This document shows positions 42,741 to 50,524 of a stretch of 64,000 bases of DNA, piece after piece (position 1 is the stretch's first letter; the number at the start of each line of letters is the position of its first letter). The translations under genes were made by a program, and so were the position numbers. Source of the DNA: Prado023 sp963818445. Lineage in GTDB: Bacteria; Actinomycetota; Actinomycetes; S36-B12; CAIYMF01. Where the stretch lies: positions 124,001 to 188,000 of the forward strand of contig CAWFSG010000021.1 in assembly GCA_963818445.1 (NCBI GenBank). The letters are read 5' to 3'. Under the pieces are notes generated by a model. The model had not been told where the DNA came from. It was given only the letters and a program-made list of their open reading frames with translations, and ran no database searches.

Positions 42741-44291
42741 TCAGTCCAGGTGTCCGATCGCCGCGGTGACCGCGGCGAGCAGTGCCCCCGAGGCGAGCAG
42801 GGCGTCCGCTGCATGGATCTCCTCGGAGACGATCCTGTCGGGTCCAGGCCCCTGCACGACCGTGCGCAGCGCGGCCAGCGCTGCCCCGGTTCCGGCCGCG
42901 GGGGCAAGCGGGGCCCGCAGGTCCAGGCCGCGTCCGGCCACGATCAACTCGATGGCCAGGACGTGGCGCAGTCCCCGCACGGCGGCGGTGAGCTTGCGAC
43001 CGGCCGCCCACCCCATCGAGACGTGGTCCTCCTGCATCGCTGAGCTGGGGATCGAGTCCACACTGGCTGGCACCGCCAGCCGCTTGAGCTCGGAGACGAT
43101 CCCGGCGGCCGTGTACTGGGCGATCATGTAGCCGGAGTCCACCCCGACCTCGTGGGCGAGGAAGGCCGGCAGGCCCTGGTTGCGGGAGCGGTCCAGGAGC
43201 CGATCGGTGCGCCGCTCGCTGATCGAGGCCACATCGGCCACGGGAATCGCGAGGAAGTCCAGGACGTGGGCCACGGGGGCGCCATGGAAGTTGCCGTTGG
43301 ACTCCACACGGCCGTCGACCGTGATGACCGGGTTGTCGATGATCGAGTCGAGCTCGCGCTGGGCGACGGCGCGTGCGTGCGCCATGGTGTCGCGCGCCGA
43401 GCCGGCCACCTGGGGGGCGCAGCGCATCGAGTACGCGTCCTGGACGAGGTGAGTCGTGTCGTGGCGGTGGCTGGCCACGATCGGCGAGCCGGCCAACAGC
43501 CGACGCAGGTTCGCCGCGGACGCGCCCTGCCCCGGGTGCGGGCGCATGGCCACCAGGTCGGCGGCGTACGCGCGGTCCGTGCCCAGCAGGGCCTCCACGC
43601 TCATCGCGGCCGTGATGTCGGCGATCCGGACCAGGTCGTCGAGGTCGGCCAGCGCCAGGGCGAGCATGCCGAGCATCCCGTCCGTGCCGTTGATGAGGGC
43701 CAGCCCCTCCTTCTCGGCCAGGACGACCCGGGTGAGCCCGGCCTCGGCCAGCGCCTGCGCAGCGGGGCGGGTCGTGCCGTCGGGGGTGATCACCTGCCCC
43801 TCGCCCTGCAGGACGATCGCGACGTGGGCCAGCGGGGACAGGTCACCGCTGCAGCCCAGCGAGCCGAACTCGTGGACGGCCGGGATGATCCCGGCGTTGA
43901 GCAGTCCGGCCAGTGCGGAGACCACCTCGGGGCGCACGCCTGTGCGTCCGGTGCTCAGGGTGTGCAGGCGCAGCGCCATCATCGCGCGGACGGTGGCCGG
44001 CTCCACGAGGCTGCCGATGCCGGCTGCGTGCGAGCGGGTCAGGCTGACCTGCAGGGCCGCACGCCGCTCCGGGGCGATCGCGACCGTGGCCAGCGCCCCG
44101 AACCCGGTCGAGACGCCGTACGTGGGCTCGGGGCGACCGGCCAGGTCCTCGATGTGCAGGCGCCCGGCCGCGACCCGGGCCAGGGTCTCCGGCGAGAGGA
44201 CGATCGGCTGTCCACCCCGGGCCACGCCCGCCAGGTCGTCGACGGTCAGGTCGCCGATGTCCAGGGGCGCGGGGTCAGCCGGTGTCGTCAT
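42741..44291 (-). CDS. hutH: histidine ammonia-lyase
   Basis: The 516-residue enzyme deaminates histidine to urocanate, opening the hut pathway. The MIO cofactor would form from the tripeptide in GSLGCSGDLSPLAH. It is Cys-Ser-Gly here rather than the usual Ala-Ser-Gly, a variant I recall from other actinobacterial enzymes. Other marks are YGVSTGFGALATV, LINGTDGMLGMLALAL, RNQGLPAFL and AMQEDHVSMGWAAGRK. It is the first gene of hutHUIG, 20 nt before hutU. No hut regulator is adjacent; the promoter likely lies at 44292-44355. Confidence 0.96.
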   Translation of the reverse strand: MTTPADPAPLDIGDLTVDDLAGVARGGQPIVLSPETLARVAAGRLHIEDLAGRPEPTYGVSTGFGALATVAIAPERRAALQVSLTRSHAAGIGSLVEPATVRAMMALRLHTLSTGRTGVRPEVVSALAGLLNAGIIPAVHEFGSLGCSGDLSPLAHVAIVLQGEGQVITPDGTTRPAAQALAEAGLTRVVLAEKEGLALINGTDGMLGMLALALADLDDLVRIADITAAMSVEALLGTDRAYAADLVAMRPHPGQGASAANLRRLLAGSPIVASHRHDTTHLVQDAYSMRCAPQVAGSARDTMAHARAVAQRELDSIIDNPVITVDGRVESNGNFHGAPVAHVLDFLAIPVADVASISERRTDRLLDRSRNQGLPAFLAHEVGVDSGYMIAQYTAAGIVSELKRLAVPASVDSIPSSAMQEDHVSMGWAAGRKLTAAVRGLRHVLAIELIVAGRGLDLRAPLAPAAGTGAALAALRTVVQGPGPDRIVSEEIHAADALLASGALLAAVTAAIGHLD

Positions 44292-44355
44292 GGCCCATTG
44301 CTAGCACCGATGCCCCCCGCGGCGCGCTGTGTGTGGCAGGGCCGAGGGTGTCGGT

Positions 44356-45169
44356 TCAGCGGGCCCGCAGGTAGAGGACCCTCTGGTTCGAGCCGGCCGG
44401 GCGCCGCTCCTCGGTCGTGAACAGGTCGGTCCGGTCGCGCACGAGATCCGAGAGCTTCTTGTACCCGTAGAGCCTCGGGTCGAAGTCGGGCTGCAACTTG
44501 TTCAGGTAGTTGCCGAACGTACCCAGGTGCGCCCAGCCCTCATCGTCCACTGACTGCTCGAGGGCGCTGAGCACGAACTTCTTGGGCAGCTTGGGCCGCG
44601 GCGAGGCATCGGCGGCACTCCTGCGGCTGCGCGGCCGCGGCCGCGGCACCGGTCACGCTCGGCTCCACGGACTCGGGCTCAGTGGCCCGCCCGCTGTTGC
44701 GCAGCACCTCGACGAAGACGAACCGGTGGCACGCGTTGCGGAACGCCTCGGGCGTCTTCTTCTCGCCGAACCCGAAGACCATCAGGCCCTCCTCGCGCAG
44801 GCGCATCGCCAGGCCGGTGAAGTCGCTGTCGCTGGTGACCAGCGCGAAGCCGTCGAAGTTGCCGGTGTAGAGCAGGTCCATCGCGTCGATGATCAGCGTG
44901 CTGTCCGTGGAGTTCTTGCCGGTGGAGTAGGCGAACTGCTGGACGGGCTTGATCGCGTTGCGCTGCAGGACCTTCTTCCACGACGCGCTCGTCGGGGCGG
45001 TGAAGTCCCCGTAGATCCGGCGGACGGTCGCGTCGCCGAACCGCGCCACCTCGGCCAGCAGGGCCTCGATCACGGTCGCCTGGGCGTTGTCGGCGTCGAT
45101 CAGGACGGCCAGCCGCAGGTGGGTGTCGTCGGTCTCGGTGCCGGGTGCGCGTTTCGTGGGGGTCGCCAT
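44356..45169 (-). CDS. NYN-domain protein with OST-HTH/LOTUS C-terminus, frameshift in the linker
   Basis: The N-terminal 165 residues form a NYN (PIN-like) domain with the acidic active site LAVLIDADNAQ, TDSTLIIDAMDLLY and ALVTSDSDFTGLAMRLRE, a predicted metal-dependent RNase. A second frame adds PKLPKKFVLSALEQSVDDEGWAHLG and YGYKKLSDLVRDRTDLF, an OST-HTH/LOTUS RNA-binding domain. These domains normally occur together, so a +1 slip inside the GC-repetitive linker around 44615-44640 best explains the split. If the shift is real, the NYN domain would end in a scrambled Ala-rich tail. Target RNA unknown. Confidence 0.83.
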
Positions 45170-45271
45170 GCGGCCAGCCTGTCACGACGACAGGCGCGGC
45201 TCATCCCGGGGGCGCCGCCTTGTGTTGTCTCACTATTTGGAACCCGTGGCCCACGGAGCGGCCCATCAGGC

Positions 45272-45277
45272 TATCCT
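45272..45277 (+). promoter_or_regulatory. -10 box for the leaderless cysteine-rich leader peptide
   Basis: TATCCT lies 6 nt before the ATG at 45284. No ribosome binding site precedes that ATG, so transcription and translation should start together. Confidence 0.55.
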
Positions 45278-45283
45278 TGCCTC

Positions 45284-45361
45284 ATGTATCGGGTGCTCCT
45301 CACCAAGCGGCGGGTCATCGACCACTGCCGCATGGGCACCTGTCTGTGTCGAATGCCCTGA
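45284..45361 (+). CDS. cysteine-rich leader peptide (attenuator candidate)
   Basis: A 25-residue leaderless ORF, starting MYRVLLTKRRVIDHC and ending CRMGTCLCRMP, is read from ATG 45284 to TGA 45359-45361. Three Cys codons fall in the last 11 codons. The LTKRR-V-D-C pattern matches the leaderless poly-Cys leader ORFs described in mycobacteria, where ribosome stalling on Cys codons at low cysteine opens the ribosome site of the next gene. Here that gene is DUF4395, which is also the downstream gene in mycobacteria. The 56 nt between the leader stop and the DUF4395 ATG include GGAGAACCCC. Regulation is inferred. Confidence 0.75.
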   Translation: MYRVLLTKRRVIDHCRMGTCLCRMP

Positions 45362-45417
45362 GTCGTCCGCCCGTCCCGACCCAGTTCCGCGCATCCACAG
45401 ACCCCACGGAGAACCCC

Positions 45418-45880
45418 ATGACCACGCTGTCCTCGTCCACGCTGGAATCCGCCACCGACTGCTCCGCGGGCATCGACCCCCGCGGCCCGCGGTTCGCCGC
45501 CGTGATCACCACGGTCGTCCTCTCGGCCGCCCTCGTGCTCGCCTCGCCGGCACTGCTGGCCCTGCAGGCCGTGGTGTTCGCGGTCGGTGCGTTCTCCAGC
45601 CGGCCTGAGCGCCGGCCCTACGGCATCGTGTTCCGGACCCTCGTCCGCCCACGCCTCGGGTCCCCCGGAGTACCTCGAGGATCCGGCGTCCTCGCGGTTC
45701 GCCCAGGCCTGCGGGCTGGCGTTCAGCCTGGTCGGGTTGCTCGGGTTCGCCCTCGGGGCGCAGTGGCTGGCCCTCGGCGCGATCGGGCTGGCGCTTGGGG
45801 CGGCGTTCCTCAACGCGGCCTTCGACTTCTGCATCGGCTGCGAGATCTACCTGCGAGCCCAGCGCCTGCGCCGCTCCTGA
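45418..45880 (+). CDS. DUF4395 membrane protein, +1 frameshift
   Basis: The corrected product of about 154 residues has two hydrophobic segments in each half and fits DUF4395: IDPRGPRFAAVITTVVLSAAL, PYGIVFRTLVRPRLG, then in the second frame PPEYLEDPASSRFAQACGLAFSL and LNAAFDFCIGCEIYL. The frames join by skipping one base near 45659-45667. The final FCIGCE motif is family-typical. In mycobacteria this gene goes with thiosulfate sulfurtransferase genes under cysteine attenuation; here no sulfurtransferase follows, and the next gene is convergent. It presumably serves sulfur metabolism, but function is unknown. Confidence 0.83.
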
Positions 45881-45896
45881 GCTCGCTCGCGCGGCC

Positions 45897-46262
45897 TCAG
45901 CCAGCCCCGTAGACCAGGGCCTGGGCGCCCTCGGCCAGGACCTCGTCGACGAACGTCGCCGCGCCTGCCAACCGGACGCCGGGGAGCAGGTCTGCCGCCG
46001 TGAGGTCCCGCCGGGCTGCGCACTGGGTGCAGACGGTCATCGTCCCCTCGGCCAGCACCGCGTCGCGCAGCTCGGCCAGAGGCGCGGACTTGGGCAGCTC
46101 GAAGGCCTCCGCCCGGCCCGGCCGGGCCAGGCCCGTGGCGTCACCGGTGAGCCAGAGCGAGACTGTCGCGCCTGCCGCAAGGGCGGTGGCCGCAACGGTG
46201 AATGCCTGTGAGCAGGGCTCCGGATCGGTCGTCGTGCACTTGACCACCAGGGTGCGAGTCAT
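45897..46262 (-). CDS. DsrE-family sulfur-relay-like protein
   Basis: The 121-residue protein has a DsrE/TusD fold pattern: TLVVKCTTTDPEPCSQAFTVAATALAAGATVSLWLTGDAT, then FELPKSAPLAELRDAVL and VCTQCAARRDLT with a conserved-looking CTQC. DsrE proteins carry sulfur as persulfide on a Cys. ATG 46262 is chosen as the domain start. It is convergent with DUF4395 and divergent from the small membrane protein gene. Confidence 0.8.
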   Translation of the reverse strand: MTRTLVVKCTTTDPEPCSQAFTVAATALAAGATVSLWLTGDATGLARPGRAEAFELPKSAPLAELRDAVLAEGTMTVCTQCAARRDLTAADLLPGVRLAGAATFVDEVLAEGAQALVYGAG

Positions 46263-46348
46263 GGGCCAAGACTGGCACCTGCGAGCCGGAGCGGCCAAGG
46301 CCCGCCCAGACCTCGGCCGGCGCGTCCACGCCGGGCTAGACTTCCCCC

Positions 46349-46456
46349 GTGGACGCCATCGAGATCTTCTTCGCCACCCTGCTGGTCCTCGTCAGCATCG
46401 TGATCGTCTGGTTCGCGGGGTACGTGGTCTACAAGCTCTACCGGGGCCAGTCCTGA
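46349..46456 (+). CDS. 35-residue single-helix membrane protein
   Basis: A short ORF encodes an acidic N-terminus (VDAIEIFFATLL), one transmembrane helix of about 22 residues and a basic tail (YKLYRGQS), which predicts an N-out orientation by the positive-inside rule. TAGACT (46337-46342) lies 6 nt before GTG. The stop is 2 nt before the nitrobindin GTG, so it leads the operon with nitrobindin, Fur, YgfZ. Similar small proteins precede nitrobindin genes in other Actinobacteria as far as I recall. Function unknown. Confidence 0.7.
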   Translation: MDAIEIFFATLLVLVSIVIVWFAGYVVYKLYRGQS

Positions 46457-46458
46457 GC

Positions 46459-46992
46459 GTGGGCGGGCCGCTCCCCGTCGAGCTGGCCCACCTGTCGTGG
46501 CTGATCGGCCGTTGGGGCGGCATCGGCGAGGGCGGCTATCCCGAGGTCGAGCCGTTCCGCTACGAGCAGGTCGTGGAGTTCGCGTGCGACGGCCGGCCGT
46601 TCCTGGAGTACCGCTCGGTGTCCTGGATCCTGGATGAGGACAACGTGCGCGTCCGGCGATCGGCCACCGAGTCCGGGTACTGGCGCCCCCGCCCGGACAA
46701 CGGGGTGGAGCTGCTGCTGGCCCATCCGACGGGATTCGTCGAGGTCTGGGTCGGGCGCGTCGAGGTGACCGGCATCCACGACGCACGCGTGATCGGCGCC
46801 CGGATCGAGCTGACCACGGACGCGGTGGTCCGAACGGAGTCGGCCAAGGAGGTCACGGCGGGGCACCGCCTCTACGGACTGGTCGACGGCAAGCTGCTGA
46901 GCACCTACGACATGGCCGCGATGGGCCACCCGCTGAGCAACCACCTCGCGATCGCCCTTGAGCCGATCCCCGACGCGGCCACCGACCTCTAG
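46459..46992 (+). CDS. nitrobindin-like heme-binding beta-barrel protein (FABP-like)
   Basis: The 177-residue protein is a ten-stranded beta-barrel of the nitrobindin/THAP4 family. The N-terminal LSWLIGRWGGIGEGGYP has the GxWxGxG motif, and the C-terminal MAAMGHPLSNHLAIALE includes the His that binds heme in characterised members. Such proteins isomerise peroxynitrite or bind NO. It starts 2 nt after the small membrane protein and ends 2 nt before fur. Confidence 0.9.
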   Translation: MGGPLPVELAHLSWLIGRWGGIGEGGYPEVEPFRYEQVVEFACDGRPFLEYRSVSWILDEDNVRVRRSATESGYWRPRPDNGVELLLAHPTGFVEVWVGRVEVTGIHDARVIGARIELTTDAVVRTESAKEVTAGHRLYGLVDGKLLSTYDMAAMGHPLSNHLAIALEPIPDAATDL

Positions 46993-46994
46993 CC

Positions 46995-47474
46995 GTGGAC
47001 GAGGCGCGCCCGGACTGGGATGCCCGGTTGCGCGCCGTCGGGCTGCGCAGCACCGCACAGCGCCGCGCCGTCCTTCAGGCCCTGTTCGAGGCTCAGCACG
47101 CCACCGTCGACGAGTTGGCGGCCGAGGTGCAGCGCACCATGCCCGACGTCAGCCTGTCGACGATCTACCGCACCCTCGAGGCCCTCGATGAGGCCGGCCT
47201 GGTCACGCACGCCCACCTGCACCACGGCTCGCCCACGTACCACTCCGTCGACGAGGAGCCCCATGTGCACCTGGTGTGCACGGGGTGCGGTGCGATCGGC
47301 CAGCAGCCCATGTCCGTGGCGGCGTCTCTGGCCGAACAGCTGCGGGCCTCGGCGGGGTTCGTCGTCGATGTGTCCCACCTGGCGGTCCACGGCCTGTGCG
47401 CCTCCTGCGCCGATGCGGGCGGGAGTGGGGCGCCGGGAAGCACCGGGGCTCCGGTGGCGTTGTCCCAGACGTGA
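46995..47474 (+). CDS. Fur-family metal-dependent transcriptional regulator
   Basis: The 159-residue repressor has a winged helix (LRSTAQRRAVLQALFEAQHATVDEL, STIYRTLEALDEAGLVTH), the metal-sensing YHSVDEEPHVHLVCTGCG, and a C-terminal CASC completing a structural Zn site with two CxxC pairs. Whether it senses iron, zinc or peroxide cannot be told. GTG 46995 follows the nitrobindin stop by 2 nt, and the stop overlaps ygfZ by 4 nt. Confidence 0.92.
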   Translation: MDEARPDWDARLRAVGLRSTAQRRAVLQALFEAQHATVDELAAEVQRTMPDVSLSTIYRTLEALDEAGLVTHAHLHHGSPTYHSVDEEPHVHLVCTGCGAIGQQPMSVAASLAEQLRASAGFVVDVSHLAVHGLCASCADAGGSGAPGSTGAPVALSQT

Positions 47475-48505
47475 GCACCCTGCGCGCGATCCCCGCCCCA
47501 CCTGGAACCGTCGATGAGGCCGTTGCCTGGCACTACGGCGATCCGCTGGCTGAGCAGCGCGACCTGGCCGATGGCATCGGGATCGTCGACCTCGGCAATC
47601 GCGACGTCCTCGAGGTGTCCGGGGCCGATCGCCTCACCTGGCTGCACAGCCTGACGACGGCGCACCTGCTCGGACTGGCGCCGGGGCAGTCGCGATTGGT
47701 GCTGATCCTCACCCCGCACGGCCATGTCGAGCACGAGCTGCACCTGGTCGAGACCGGCGAGACAGTCCTGATCAGCGTCGAGCCGGGCACCGGAGCGGCC
47801 CTGGGCGCGTACCTGGACTCCATGCGATTCATGCTTCGCGTCGAGGTCGCCGCGCGCCCGGATCTCGCCGTGGTCTGGGAGCCGACGGCGGCCCCCGACC
47901 CGACCGGCATCCCCACCTGGGTGGTCCCCGGTGACTACTGGATCGGCGGGGAGCCCACGGACTCGGGCAGTGATCGCGGGGGCGACGCGACCAGGTACGC
48001 CCCGACCCGGCCCGCCGGGTTCCCGGGCCGGGAGGTCCTGCTGCCGCGCGAGGACGCGACCGCGCGGCTCCTGGCGGGCCGCCCTGTCGGCACGTGGGCG
48101 CGAGAGGCGCTTCGTGTTGCCGCAGCCGTGCCCCGCATGGGGTTCGAGACCGACCATCGCACGCTTCCCCATGAGGTCGGGTGGATCGGGGCCGGAGTCC
48201 ACCTGGCCAAGGGCTGCTACCGCGGCCAGGAGGCCGTCGCCCGGGTGCACAACCTGGGCCGGCCTCCTCGCAGGCTGGCGCTGGCCCACATCGACGGATC
48301 CGAGGGCGTCCTGCCCGCGCACGGTGACGAGGTCCTCCTCGGTGACAGGGTGGTCGGCTGGGTCGGCACCGCCGCCCAGCACCACGAGCTCGGCCCGGTC
48401 GCGACCGTGATGCTCAAGCGCTCGGCCGACCCCGATGCGGACCTGGTGATCCGGGCGGCCGACGGGGATGTGGTGGCCTCCCAGGAGGTCGTCGTCGTCC
48501 CCTGA
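47471..48505 (+). CDS. ygfZ: folate-binding YgfZ/GcvT-like iron-sulfur repair protein
   Basis: The 344-residue protein has the GcvT-like fold and the YgfZ signature KGCYRGQEAVARVHNLG, with its single conserved Cys. N-terminal IVDLGNRDVLEVSGADRLTWLHSL and the YLDSMRFMLRVEV segment also fit. YgfZ helps assemble or repair Fe-S clusters using tetrahydrofolate. It is translationally coupled to fur through a GTGA overlap, which fits iron homeostasis. Confidence 0.92.
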   Translation: MSTLRAIPAPPGTVDEAVAWHYGDPLAEQRDLADGIGIVDLGNRDVLEVSGADRLTWLHSLTTAHLLGLAPGQSRLVLILTPHGHVEHELHLVETGETVLISVEPGTGAALGAYLDSMRFMLRVEVAARPDLAVVWEPTAAPDPTGIPTWVVPGDYWIGGEPTDSGSDRGGDATRYAPTRPAGFPGREVLLPREDATARLLAGRPVGTWAREALRVAAAVPRMGFETDHRTLPHEVGWIGAGVHLAKGCYRGQEAVARVHNLGRPPRRLALAHIDGSEGVLPAHGDEVLLGDRVVGWVGTAAQHHELGPVATVMLKRSADPDADLVIRAADGDVVASQEVVVVP

Positions 48506-48573
48506 GTGCCGTGTCGGCGTGCCATGCAGGTGCCTGCGATGATGCCACTCATGCGTGAATCGGGAGCCCGCCT

Positions 48574-49056
48574 GTGAGGGCCGTGGTCCAGCGCGTCGAT
48601 GGCGCCCGGGTGGTCGTGGAGGGCGACGTGGTGGGCAGCATCGAGGGCCCCGGGCTGTGCGTCCTGGTCGGTGCCACCCATGACGACACCACGGTGATCG
48701 CCCAGAAGCTCGCGGACAAGGTCTACGACATGCGCATCTTCGACGCGCAGGCGCTCAGGGAGCGCCTGCCGGAGTTGGGCCCGCCCTCCGATCAGGGCAG
48801 CCGGGAGCTGTCGGCCTCGGATGCCGCGCTTCCGGTCCTCGTGGTCAGCCAGTTCACCCTGTACGCCCAGACCCGCAAGGGTCGGCGCCCCACCTGGGAG
48901 CAGGCTGCACCGAGGCCGGTCGCCGAGCCCCTGGTGTCGGCGTTCGCCGACCGCCTGCGTGAGCGGGGTGCCACGGTTGCTGAGGGCAGGTTCGGCGCGA
49001 TGATGCGCGTGGAGCTCACCAACGACGGTCCGGTGACGGTGATCGTCGAGATGTGA
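48574..49056 (+). CDS. dtd: D-aminoacyl-tRNA deacylase
   Basis: The 160-residue enzyme removes D-amino acids from tRNA. It has MRAVVQRVDGARVVV at the N-terminus, the active-site VVSQFTLYAQTRKGRRP and the Gly-cis-Pro motif ELTNDGPVTVIVE at the end. Length is slightly above the usual 145-150 residues because of a short insertion near ELGPPSDQGSRELS. GTG 48574 follows GGGAG. It sits 68 nt downstream of ygfZ. Confidence 0.95.
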   Translation: MRAVVQRVDGARVVVEGDVVGSIEGPGLCVLVGATHDDTTVIAQKLADKVYDMRIFDAQALRERLPELGPPSDQGSRELSASDAALPVLVVSQFTLYAQTRKGRRPTWEQAAPRPVAEPLVSAFADRLRERGATVAEGRFGAMMRVELTNDGPVTVIVEM

Positions 49057-49107
49057 TCCCGGGCGTCGCGGGCGTCGCGGGCGCCGGCTGTCAGAAGGCC
49101 CGTGGGG

Positions 49108-50430
49108 TCATCGGCTCCAGGGCCGGCGCTTGCGCCGGTGCTCGGTCAGGGGCACCACCAGTCGTGTGACCACCGGTTCGGCCTTGTCCGGGTCGTCGTT
49201 GAGGCTGGACAGCTCGCGCATGAAGGCCGTGGTGTCCGACTGGCTGTCGGCGGCGGTTGCCCGGGCAGGGTCCACGACCGACAGCGCCGGAGGCGGGGAG
49301 GTGTCGACGAGGCTGAGGGTCGGCGCAGGCCCGGTGGGCACCAGGGCAAGGGCTGGCTCGGCCGGCTGCTCGACGAGGGCCAGGGCGGGGGCTGGGGGCC
49401 CGGGCTCGAGCTCCGGCGTGCCGACATCCTGCGGGGGAGGCGGGCCTGCGTCCTGCTGGGGAGGCGGGTCGATGTCCTGCTGGGGAGGTGTGTCGGCCAC
49501 GTTGGCGACGGGCGGGGCTGGGTCGTCGCGCAGCAGCGCTCCGAACTCAGCGAGCAGCTCGCTCGAGCGCTCCGGGGGTGCGTCGGGGACGGTCGAGGCC
49601 ACCGGGTCGGGCTCCCCGGCGTCGGTGCCGTCGAAGCGCCACTGCGGATCCACGGGCTCGGTCGGCGGGTGCAGGGTGACGACCTGCGCCAGCGCGGACT
49701 CGTCCTCGGGCGCAGGCGTGGGGATCGCGAGCAGGCCGGTCATCGCCAGGTCGGCCACCACCTGGGCGGCCTCCACGACGGTGAACCCGCACACGCGGGC
49801 CAGCTCGGTGAGGTCCCGACGGCCGTCCACGCGGCACAGCAGGGCCCAGTCGTACGGGCCGAGCGGGGTCTGGGCGGGTCCCGTGCCCGGGGGCCCGAGC
49901 ACGGGCGTCACATGGGCGCCGCCGACCCGGTTGAGCACGTCGGCACGCCGATCCCGGTTCTCCCGGGCCACGGCGAGCAGCTGGTCGATGTCGGTGGGCT
50001 CGATGATGTCCTGGCGGACGTGGCGTCCCTCGTGGAACTCGGCGCTGATCACCTCGAGGTCCAGCAGGTCGGCGACCTGGTCGCGGACCTGGTCGCGGAC
50101 GAAGGCATCGATGACCTGCGCGTCGACGAACCCCATGCCCACCAGGACCTGGCCGATGAGGTGGCCGGGGAAGCGGTCGCGCTGCTCGGCCGCCGCCGCG
50201 CTCAACTGCTCGGGGGAGACCAGACCGCCGGAGAGCAGGCGGATCCCCAGGGCTGGCCGGTAGCCGGGCACCTGCATCGCATAGATCCGGCCCACCCGGA
50301 CCCAGACATGCGACATCTCGCCTGCGGGGTGGTTGATCTCAAGCACCCCAGAGGCGCCGCTCTGGCCGAGGTCTCGGAGGATGGTCTCGGCCGTCGGCAG
50401 CCGGTCAGGCGACGACGACTCGATGGACAT
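49108..50430 (-). CDS. DUF4388 (PATAN-like) protein with a long proline-rich tail
   Basis: The 440-residue protein opens with a DUF4388/PATAN-like domain (TILRDLGQSGASGVLEINHPAGEMSHVWVRVGRIYAMQVPG), a module linked to signalling in gliding, predation and heterocyst control. A helical region and a winged-helix-like segment (LLCRVDGRRDLTELARVCGFTVVEAAQVV) follow. From about residue 290 the sequence is disordered, with PPPQQDAGPPPPQDV and repeated ALALV/TLSLV blocks, and ends in a basic patch RRKRRPW. ATG 50430 follows AAAGGA. Role unknown; a scaffold or signalling protein is a guess. Confidence 0.75.
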   Translation of the reverse strand: MSIESSSPDRLPTAETILRDLGQSGASGVLEINHPAGEMSHVWVRVGRIYAMQVPGYRPALGIRLLSGGLVSPEQLSAAAAEQRDRFPGHLIGQVLVGMGFVDAQVIDAFVRDQVRDQVADLLDLEVISAEFHEGRHVRQDIIEPTDIDQLLAVARENRDRRADVLNRVGGAHVTPVLGPPGTGPAQTPLGPYDWALLCRVDGRRDLTELARVCGFTVVEAAQVVADLAMTGLLAIPTPAPEDESALAQVVTLHPPTEPVDPQWRFDGTDAGEPDPVASTVPDAPPERSSELLAEFGALLRDDPAPPVANVADTPPQQDIDPPPQQDAGPPPPQDVGTPELEPGPPAPALALVEQPAEPALALVPTGPAPTLSLVDTSPPPALSVVDPARATAADSQSDTTAFMRELSSLNDDPDKAEPVVTRLVVPLTEHRRKRRPWSR

Positions 50431-50524
50431 GGAGGTCCTTTCATCGCGCAGGAACCGTGTCAGGGGTTTCGTCGGCATCTGTGCGGGTGGGTCTTGAGCG
50501 GATCGAGGTGCCAAGATTGCGGCC

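Noticed and set aside
44510..45361. Long plus-strand frame ending in the cysteine leader
   Set aside because: The upstream part is a shadow of the minus-strand NYN gene; only the last 26 codons, behind TATCCT, look like a real ORF.
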